NCBI GenBank assembly: GCA_020744425.1
Contig: JAGMUV010000004.1
Coordinates: forward strand, 2,852,001 to 2,916,000
DNA from: Dactylonectria macrodidyma
Lineage: Eukaryota; Ascomycota; Sordariomycetes; Hypocreales; Nectriaceae
DNA length: 64,000 nt
Direction: 5' to 3'
Each line of letters opens with the position of its first letter. The first letter of the stretch is position 1. Shown piece by piece: positions 57,019 to 64,000 of this stretch. Both the position numbers and the translations under genes were made by a program. The notes beneath the pieces are model-generated. The model did not search any database. It saw only the letters and a list, made by a program, of their open reading frames with translations, and had not been told where the DNA came from.

Positions 57019-58020
57019 ATGAAGTTCTCTAGCGTCTTCCAGCTTGCCCTCGTCGGCCTCGTCAGCGCCGCTCCCACCCCTACCATCGAGGAGGGTGCCA
57101 CCAACGTCCTCGCCAAGCGTGCCTCTATCACCGAGACCTGCACCATCGGCTACGCCACCCAGAACGGCGGCACCAAGGGAGGAAAGGGAGGTTCCACCAC
57201 CACCGTCTCCACTCTCGCCCAGTTCACCAAGGCCGCCACTGCCTCTGGCTCCAGCATCATCTACGTCAAGGGCACCATCTCCGGCGCCACTCAGGTCAAG
57301 GTTACCTCTGACAAGACCATCGTCGGTGCCGCCGGTGCCAAGTTGAAGGGTGTTGGCCTGTACATCAAAGGCGTTTCTAACGTCATTGTTCGCAACCTGG
57401 CTATTGCCGAGGTTCTCGCGGATAACGGCGATGCCATCAACATCCAGGCCTCCACGAACGTCTGGGTTGACCACTGCGATGTCTCCTCCAACATGAAGAA
57501 CGGCAAAGACTACTACGATGGTCTCATCGACGTCAACCACGGCTCTGACTACATCACCATCTCCAACACCTACATCCACGACCACTACAAGGCCTCCCTC
57601 GTCGGCCACTCCGACAGCAACTCCAGCGAGGACAAGGGCAAGCTCCACGTCACCTACGCTAACAACTACTGGTACAACGTCAACTCCCGTGCTCCCTCTG
57701 TCCGCTTCGGCACTGTCCACATCTACAACAACTACTACCAGAAGATTGGAGCCACCGGTGTCAACAGCCGTATGGGCGCCGCCGTTCTGGTTGAGTCTAC
57801 TACCTTTGTGGACAGCAGCAGCGCTGATGCTCTCACCTCCGTCGACTCCAAGACCACCGGCACCATCACCGTCAGCGATGTCTCTCTCGGTGGTGCCACC
57901 AACAACGCCCCTGCCGGCTCTTTCAAGAGCAGCAGCATTCCTTACTCCTACACCAAGTACGGAAGCGGTAGCGTCAAGTCCAAGGTCGTCGGCACTGCCG
58001 GTCAGACACTCAGCCTGTAA
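57019..58020 (+). CDS. Secreted pectate lyase, polysaccharide lyase family 1
   Basis: Cleaves de-esterified pectin by beta-elimination, for plant cell-wall breakdown. Single exon, 333 residues. Seen: signal peptide (KFSSVFQLALVGLVSAAP), a propeptide ending in the dibasic KR (NVLAKR) typical of Kex2 processing, GYATQNGGTKGGKGG, then the right-handed beta-helix with family motifs NVWVDHCDVSS, DYYDGLIDVNHGSDYITISN, YIHDHYKASLVGHSDSNS and the RAPSVRFGTVHIYNNYY segment that includes the catalytic Arg. Ca-binding Asp residues are present in the VDH and DGLID motifs. Strong C-ending codon bias suggests high expression. A long open frame on the opposite strand is a by-product of this bias. Confidence 0.95.
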   Translation: MKFSSVFQLALVGLVSAAPTPTIEEGATNVLAKRASITETCTIGYATQNGGTKGGKGGSTTTVSTLAQFTKAATASGSSIIYVKGTISGATQVKVTSDKTIVGAAGAKLKGVGLYIKGVSNVIVRNLAIAEVLADNGDAINIQASTNVWVDHCDVSSNMKNGKDYYDGLIDVNHGSDYITISNTYIHDHYKASLVGHSDSNSSEDKGKLHVTYANNYWYNVNSRAPSVRFGTVHIYNNYYQKIGATGVNSRMGAAVLVESTTFVDSSSADALTSVDSKTTGTITVSDVSLGGATNNAPAGSFKSSSIPYSYTKYGSGSVKSKVVGTAGQTLSL

Positions 58021-59331
58021 GCGATGCAGCATCTTGTTGCGGCGATCCCTTGAGAAGTGGCTACGGATAGCACCCGCCCGGACGGCGGCTTAATTGCCAA
58101 TCTGATCGAGACATGGTTGCCATTAATTACTTCACTTTATTCTTACGGTGTATATATACTCTACCCCTTTAGATAGACTTGACCGCCCTTACGGGAATGT
58201 CGAGGCTGTTGTACAAAAAATGAACTGCGTTGGCCAAGCATACACAGATTCGATCCATACGAGTGACATATGCGGGTAGTGACATGTATTGAATAAAGAC
58301 TTTGTAGCACCCATTAAGATGATCAAAGTGATACAGTGCAAGGAAACCCGTAAGGGCAAAATACCCAATCTCATCAACTCAGATCAATACAAGGATTTTA
58401 CCTCAACTCTGTTCAAAACGAACACAATGCCTCGGCCAGGTAAAAAGAATAAAACCCCCACAAGAATACATCTCTGTGAGACTAACCCTTTGCTTTCCGC
58501 GCCGTTGCGTATTCCCTGCGCCGGTAGAAGCGCTTGGTTCGGCCAAGGTCCTATTGAGTGGGCGGAGCCTGATACGGATAAAGCGCCTTTGAGTAGATAT
58601 TTTAATGTATTGACAGTGTGGAGAGCACGTTGGTTTTGATCAACATTTGCACCGGACTTACGTCAGACACATGCTGCTGGACAAAACGGAAGAGGGTTGT
58701 TGTTTGCACAGTCAACTATTGCTATCCGCATCGTATTCATCACTTGAGTCCACTTATTCTCACTGGCAGTAATCCTGAAGACTGTTGATGCCAAGAGTAT
58801 GCGGCTATATGAATATAAGGGTTAAGAGGACCAGAGGGAAATGAGGCACAGGAGTAGGAGCTGCGGCAGCATCAGTGGTGACGTCTTTGGCTGTACAGGA
58901 GATCATTCCGAGCGGCTGTAATGGCTAGTTGGGGCTGCACTAAAATTGTAATGGCAGCTGAAGTAACAGCCGGGATGACAGAAATGCTGCCTTTCACTAG
59001 GGAATATTGGAAATGCGACATTTCCATGACCTAGCTGTGGCTAGGCTGGCGGGCTACTGTGATACCCTTTATTGCCAATGCTGTGGGTATCGCAATAGTT
59101 AATTATGCGAATAGCAATACTTGAAAAGGATTGGTTGGCATCTCAGGCAGGGTTCAACCCACCCGTCGATAGCAATGGAAGCGAACATGGATCGCATTTC
59201 TTCTGACTGAGACTAAAGACTTAGGGGCTTGTTTGTGTTCGAACCAGCAGTTCCTTTAACTGACGTGAAGGCGCCTCAGGATCAGCTTCTCATCAGAGCA
59301 CTGTGCACCAAGATGTCCAGGAGTTCGAATC
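58021..59331. other. 1.3 kb convergent intergenic region
   Basis: Only a 116-codon frame (58289-58639) of unclear nature. A GTTCGAATCC sequence near 59325 resembles a tRNA T-loop but no cloverleaf could be built. Confidence 0.45.
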
Positions 59332-61018
59332 CTAGATACCCCTCGTGACGCCGACGTCAGTCCAAGCCTGCCGGACGATCTTGGCTGCGTCTTCACCGAA
59401 CTCCTCTTCGGCCGTCTCGACAGTTACGTCTGCGAAATGCTTGAATTGGGATTTCGGCGCAATCTTTCCCGAATTCAACGCCAGCCACCAAATCTTGCCA
59501 GCCTTCTCCCACGAGAAACCGCCAAATGCCACTGATGCGAGGTAGAAAGCCCGGTTCGGGATTCCGGAATAGACATGCACACCTCCGTTGTCATCAGCCA
59601 TGACTTTGTAATCTTTCATGTGAGCTGGCTGCGGATCTTTGCCCTGTTTCATAGTTAGCCATGATTGTTCGACGTCTGACTGGCCGGGGAACTGAAGCAC
59701 ATACAAATCGAGGGTCGTCATAGGCCGTGCCGGGGGCCTTCATGCTTCTCAGCGCAACTCCCTTGACACCAGGCAAGATGCAGTCTTCGCCAATTAGCCA
59801 ATCGGCTACATCGGATTTTTCGTCTTGGACCTGCTGCTTGACCATAATGCCAAAGACATCGGAGACGTGCTCATTGAGGGCGCCGGGCTGGCCGTAGTAG
59901 TCGAGAGGGCTGGTGTGTTCGGTGACGGCGTGCGTGAGCTCGTGGCCAATGACATCGATGCAACCGGTGAAGTTGTTGAGGAAATCATCACCGTCACCAA
60001 AGACCATCTGGAGTCTCTTGGGATCCCAGACTGTGCCGTATGAGTATTACAAGTATTCGCAGAGGAAGACGGTTTGATCTACTTACATGCGTTCTCGTAG
60101 TTTTCACCAAAATGAACGCTGCTTATGACGTTCATGTTCTTGTTGTCAATGGAATTCCACTTGAAGTGCTCCTTGTAGAACTCCAAGACAGTGCCAACGT
60201 TTTCGTAGGCATCATTGACGGCCTTGTCCTTGACCTTGTCTTCTCCCTCACTGCGGACCAACTTGCCAGGAAGTTCAGTCTCGTCCGAGGTATTCTTGGC
60301 ATCGTAAATGCTTCGGTGCGGCGCTTCTTTCTTCGAGTCCGCCTCCTCCTTGCTTTGCAAGGGTGCTTGGGCTAAACGTATGCAAGGTTAGCCCACAAAA
60401 TCCGATGCCAAGCAGCTAGGTTTGGTCGGAACCAGGTGTTCTCCACATTGAAAACACAGAGGGCAGCAAACGAGGCTAGAAGCTTGAATAGAAGAGACCT
60501 TCGATGCGTTCTGGGGTATGCTCTGGGGCACCGTCCGTCGCGGCGATCTTGTGGGGGGATGACGTTTTCTGGTCGAATACCCAGTCGGGATTCGCAAAGT
60601 ATGTATAGTATGACAGAACCAAGCAAGTCGAGTATGATTCGCAGAAGGAAAAAGGCCAAAGAAATAACCCAACTGATTAGGACTTACCATGCTTCTGGCC
60701 CATGAGGCTTTCGACATGCTGAAGATCCCGCTTAGCGCGAGCGCGGGCGGCTTCATCAACATCCTCCGACTCGGAGATGTTTCGGAGCATAGATGGAGGG
60801 ACGATTTGCTGTCGTTGGACGCTGGACTCGCCAGCGGAGCGTTGGCCACGTGAAGAAGCCAGGGCGACCAGGCGATCAGCTCTGAGTTTGGTGACTTTCT
60901 CACGGGCGCCGAGAGACGTTAAGGCTGCCTTGCGAATATGGTCTGGGTTGACCTTGCTCTCGGCAATGCCACGGAGGAGATGAGGCGGAACGATACATTG
61001 AATCTGACGGCAAGCCAT
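59332..61018 (-). CDS. M4-family (thermolysin-like) zinc metallopeptidase without signal peptide
   Basis: Zinc endopeptidase. Exons 61018-60688, 60371-60087, 60030-59705 and 59643-59332; introns 316, 56 and 61 nt; 417 residues. Seen: HRSIYDAKN and LPGKLVRSEGE, SIDNKNMNVISSVHFGENYE, NAFWD restored across an intron, FGDGDDF, the zinc site VIGHELTHAVTEHTSPL (HExxH) with third ligand in GALNEHVSDVFG, then GTAYDDPRF, KDPQPAHMKDY and NGGVHVYSGIPNRAFYLAS with the transition-state His. There is no signal peptide and no FTP propeptide. The first exon carries two copies of a short motif (CIVPPHLLRGIAES and QIVPPSMLRNISES), while bacterial relatives have one. The unusually long first intron could hide a small exon. 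Close resemblance to bacterial protealysin/griselysin-type enzymes suggests an old transfer from bacteria (inference). Confidence 0.88.
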
Positions 61019-62702
61019 GATGAGGACTGTAGGTGTGTTGTGTAGGTTCTGAGTTAAGAATGTGGGATGAGTGTGGGAGAAAAGGATGAGAGAGCGGCTT
61101 TCTTCTTGTTGGAAGGAGGATCCAGGCTTTTATTGTTTGCTTCATCTGCACTATTCAACGTTTAGGACCTACCTAGGTAGTCAGCGAACGGGATGGGTTT
61201 GGGGAGGGGGCAGGCGTAGTTCTGGTAGGACATACGTACTACCTACCTAACCTAGGAGGTAGCTGAGCTTTGCTTCAGATGTAAATGCCTATCACTGGTT
61301 GGGTCACACTCGCCAATGCCACACCGCATCTCCTGACACCTACCCAGACTGTTGACTGGTCTAATCATTTGGATGCCAGCGAAGGGATGCATACTTACTG
61401 GTATCTTTACCTAGGTAGGGGTAGGGTAGCAACCAGGAAACACATGCGTATGACGTCCCATCTATGAAACTCGTCAGCCGTTCTTATGCACTAAGTGTGC
61501 CTCTGCTCCCTGCTTGCACTCGGCTCTTGGAGCTTGTCCAGCTTGCGAATCCAATCAAGACCGCAAAGCGCCCACGTCCCCTCATTCTTTTTCAGCTCTC
61601 TGCTTTAACTCAGCGCACAGGCCCAGTTTATGCAAGGTCAACAACCAAGAGTCCTTTGTCTCATGCACGCACGGCGTATCATCGTAGAGGACGGTGTCAT
61701 CGACGTCACCAAGATTTGCCTATTGCCGGCGCTAACGCGTCACAGCGGCAGCTGCCGCCTCGGGCCACTACCTAGGAAGGTAGCCAACCTGCCTCCACCG
61801 GAAGCTCTCAACCCCCCCTCTCTTGCTGAGCATCCTTGGTCCCGATTTGAAAACCGGGAATATTTGGCGATCAGACACGAGGCCTCTTTGACGATCTCTC
61901 CGCGTATCGTGGATGCAAGCCACTTCCTTGGCTGCCCCTGCCCAGATGCGTGTTCTTGGCAATGTGCCTGCGTAGGTGAAAATGGTGAATGTGCCTCCTT
62001 AAGGCGGCCAATCGCTGGCGAGGGTGCATCCCTAGAGCCTAGAGGTGGTTGACTCGTTAGCACCTTCTAGGTCTTACTCTCGACCTCAGCTGCCTCTACA
62101 CCACCACCGATGATTTCAACGCGTGTTCAGCTGTGGCGTTTCAATAAAGCAACCTAGAGCTACGCTGATTGCGTGAGTTGTCTCAGCAGCTGCGGATGAA
62201 GGCATCTGTCCCGCTCGTGATTAAGCCTTGCGGAATAACTTTCGCCCAACAAGGAAAAGTCGAGGTGAACCCGACAATGGGTCACTGCCAACACGCCATC
62301 TCATGCATTGAACGCGCGTCTCATTGACTGGGAGGCGCCTAGTCGCTCAAAACAACAGTAATTGGCTCCCTTCACTTAAACCTCTTCGGTCGTCATCGCA
62401 ATCCGTTGGCCGATCTTTCCTCTTCTTTGGCAGTGTGGTCGTTGAGCAACTTTGCTCCCGACATGGAAGGTGCACTGGACGGAAGGTGTTGCAGGTGCAC
62501 TTGCCAATATCGCCCAAGGTTCCCCAGGCATCAATTTCCAACATGAGGAACCACAACCAACAAATTGCAGGCGAAGCGAGTGCTTCCACAAGACAACGAC
62601 GCGTCATGCCATGTATGACGAGACTCGAGCCGTGCAACTCTCTCTCTCGCCTTGTACCCGACGACCTGAATGCGACAAATAGCTGTGTCACAACCTTTAA
62701 CC
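61019..62702. other. Divergent intergenic region between the M4 gene and the Mer3-like fragment
   Basis: Frames on both strands lack helicase motifs (no Walker A GxGKT, no DExH), although this is where the helicase core of a full Mer3 would lie. Repeated CCTACCTA/TAGGTAGG motifs at about 61160-61260 and 61412-61425. Confidence 0.5.
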
Positions 62703-63799
62703 ATGGCAACACTAGATCAGCTGAGTTCGACGGCATTAATGAACGCAGAACCTTCGGAACGTGCCACCTGTCAGATGCCTAGTCCATCCCAAGGCTCGAA
62801 TGAAATCCAATTGCGCTACAAGCTGGCTCCGACAACCTTCAAGACACTCTGCACTATCGCTAGGTCGCCGAACCGCTTCACCATCCTGAAGACAGCTTGT
62901 TCCGCAACCGAGTTTCGGTCGTTCCCAATCAAACAGGCCGAGAAGGCATTTATTCGAGAAGTCAACGACCACTCTGCGATTCCTTACCCAATCAAGGAGA
63001 ACATAACTCTCCCATGGCACAAGGTCTTTCTCGTTATTCAACTCGACCTTTTACGAACCCCATGGCCCGCTAGGCTCTCTGCAGCAACACGCAAAGAGCT
63101 CCACCAGGAACTTGGCCGCATGCGCAAACTAATGGACCGAGTTCTGAGGTGTCTAGTGGACATCTTGGGGGAGAGACAGGATGGAAAAGGTGTCAACACC
63201 GCACTTGATGTCTTGAGAAGTGTCAAGGCCGGCGTTTGGGAGGGTAGCGAGAAGCAATTGCTTCAGGTCGATGGAATTGGCCTCGTCAAGATGAGCCGCT
63301 TGGTCAAGGCCGGCATCGAAAGCATCCAGCAATTATCACAACTGGAGTGTTACCATATCGAGCGGTTGCTAAGTCGTAACCCTCCATTTGGTCAGACAAT
63401 GTTGCACGAGCTTGCCGGCTTTCCAAAGCTGACTCTCGACTTCGAGACCCTCGGACGATACCGATCACCAACAAGTTCTGCGTCCTCCGTCGCTGAAAAA
63501 GATGGATCGTTGATGGCCGAAGCCGCGTCATCATCACCCACCTTAACCTGGATCGTTCGTGTTGTGCTAGGATACGCAAACGAGCAGATTCCAAGCTGGA
63601 AGAAGCTCAATCCCTGGTTGACTCTAGTGGTCGAAGGCCATGATGGGAGACTTGTGTGGTTCTGGAGGGGAAGCATCAAGAGATTGGTGGGGGGGAAGGA
63701 AATGGTCATCGGCTTGAGCGCTACCAAGGGCGAAATGCTGAATGTTGTCCTTGCATGTGAGGAAATTGTTGGAACAATTATGCACAAGGCCGTTCAAGT
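62703..63799 (+). CDS. Orphan Sec63 domain of the meiotic helicase Mer3/Hfm1 (helicase core missing)
   Basis: Mer3/Hfm1 is a meiosis-specific Ski2-like helicase that promotes crossovers. Seen here is only its C-terminal part: KTACSATEFRSFPIKQAEKA, YPIKENITLPWHKVFLVIQL, a Sec63-type helical region RKELHQELGRMRKLMDRVLR, LVDILGERQDGKG, LDVLRSVKAGVWEGSEKQLL, the helix-hairpin-helix-like QVDGIGLVKMSRLVKAGIES and LLSRNPPFGQTMLHELAGFP, then an immunoglobulin-like end (WLTLVVEGHDGRLVWFWRG). The frame opens at 62670; ATG 62703 (AACCATGG) has the better context. A donor GTGAGT at 63800 and acceptor TTGGTCAG at about 63831 suggest another exon running toward the window end. The roughly 600-700-residue ATPase core expected upstream is absent. 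It may be a truncated gene, a relic, or a neofunctionalised fragment. Confidence 0.72.
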
Positions 63800-64000
63800 G
63801 TGAGTGGGGAAGAGCTTAACATACTTGGTCAGATTCCAATCGGAAGGGAAATTTGACGCATGCAACTGGCCTCAAGTCCTCCTGGCCTCCTGTCCTCCCG
63901 TCTCGCATTCATGGGGTACGTGTCTAGTCGCTGACCTTCAGACTATTGACAAACAAAAGTAGGGCATGAAATCAGAACAGACCGCCGAATTAGGTGGTAC

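Noticed and set aside
56989..58032. 347-codon ORF on the minus strand
   Set aside because: It is the exact antisense of the pectate lyase. The strong C-ending codon bias of that gene removes antisense stops, and the translation is low-complexity Val/Gly/Asp-rich with no family match.
59220..59345. tRNA-like sequence with GTTCGAATCC
   Set aside because: Only the T-loop fits; T-stem, anticodon stem and acceptor stem do not pair, and the 3' part overlaps the end of the M4 coding region.
59594..60007. Apparent frameshift in the M4 peptidase after GTAYDDPRF
   Set aside because: The switch of frame is explained by a normal 61-nt intron (GTATGT...ACAG) joining to GKDPQPAHMKDY.

Overview
The window is nuclear DNA from a filamentous ascomycete fungus (Pezizomycotina, most likely Sordariomycetes). 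Genes are single transcription units on both strands. They are split by many short GT-AG introns (about 44-80 nt) with fungal CTAAC/CTGAC branch sites. The gene set is typical of such fungi: Rap1, Kar5/Tht1, Atg12, Dbf4, Icp55, a Crh-type cell-wall enzyme, a LysM protein, a pectate lyase and DUF6594. There are no operons. I saw no intact transposon, CRISPR array, rRNA or convincing tRNA. All intron boundaries were placed by eye from splice signals, reading frame and family conservation.

Layout. 1-851 (-) SWF1-type DHHC palmitoyltransferase, cut by the window edge. 1491-3906 (+) RAP1. 4128-6290 (-) KAR5/Tht1 karyogamy gene with a suspicious stop codon in its signal-peptide exon. 6291-11118 gene-poor. 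11119-11331 (+) small Cys-rich protein. 11701-12429 (-) secreted LysM protein. 14880-16549 (+) SREBP-type bHLH factor with a long pyrimidine-rich leader. 17180-18800 (-) ICP55. 20218-22273 (+) DBF4. 24247-26421 (+) phenylalanine ammonia-lyase. 26919-27415 (+) ATG12, convergent with 27632-28712 (-) pantothenate gene panB. 30294-31551 (+) SIRT5-like sirtuin. 32090-33139 (+) SAF4/CCDC130, convergent with 33591-34604 (-) UBC8. 36425-37563 (-) DUF6594 membrane protein. 37932-39377 (-) protein with two retropepsin-like domains. 40165-41360 (-) alcohol dehydrogenase pseudogene. 41361-48445 gene desert. 48446-49850 (+) Crh-family GPI cell-wall transglycosylase. 52948-54378 (+) PARG. 57019-58020 (+) pectate lyase. 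59332-61018 (-) M4 metallopeptidase. 62703-63799 (+) an orphan Sec63 domain derived from the meiotic helicase Mer3/Hfm1.

The most striking observation is the UBC8 gene. Restoring the conserved E2 N-terminus requires micro-exons of 8, 3 and 1 nucleotides, each flanked by ordinary 50-63 nt introns with their own branch sites. A second theme is decay of individual genes. The ADH has three TAG codons and a broken Rossmann glycine. KAR5 has a TAG in its signal exon. The Mer3 homologue lacks its helicase core. All four TAGs are one G-to-A transition from TGG, the direction expected of RIP or cytosine deamination on the other strand. Two of the affected genes belong to the sexual cycle.

The rest is core biology (telomere, replication licensing, autophagy, vitamin B5, ubiquitin, splicing) mixed with plant- or host-facing functions (pectate lyase, LysM, PAL, cell-wall crosslinking).
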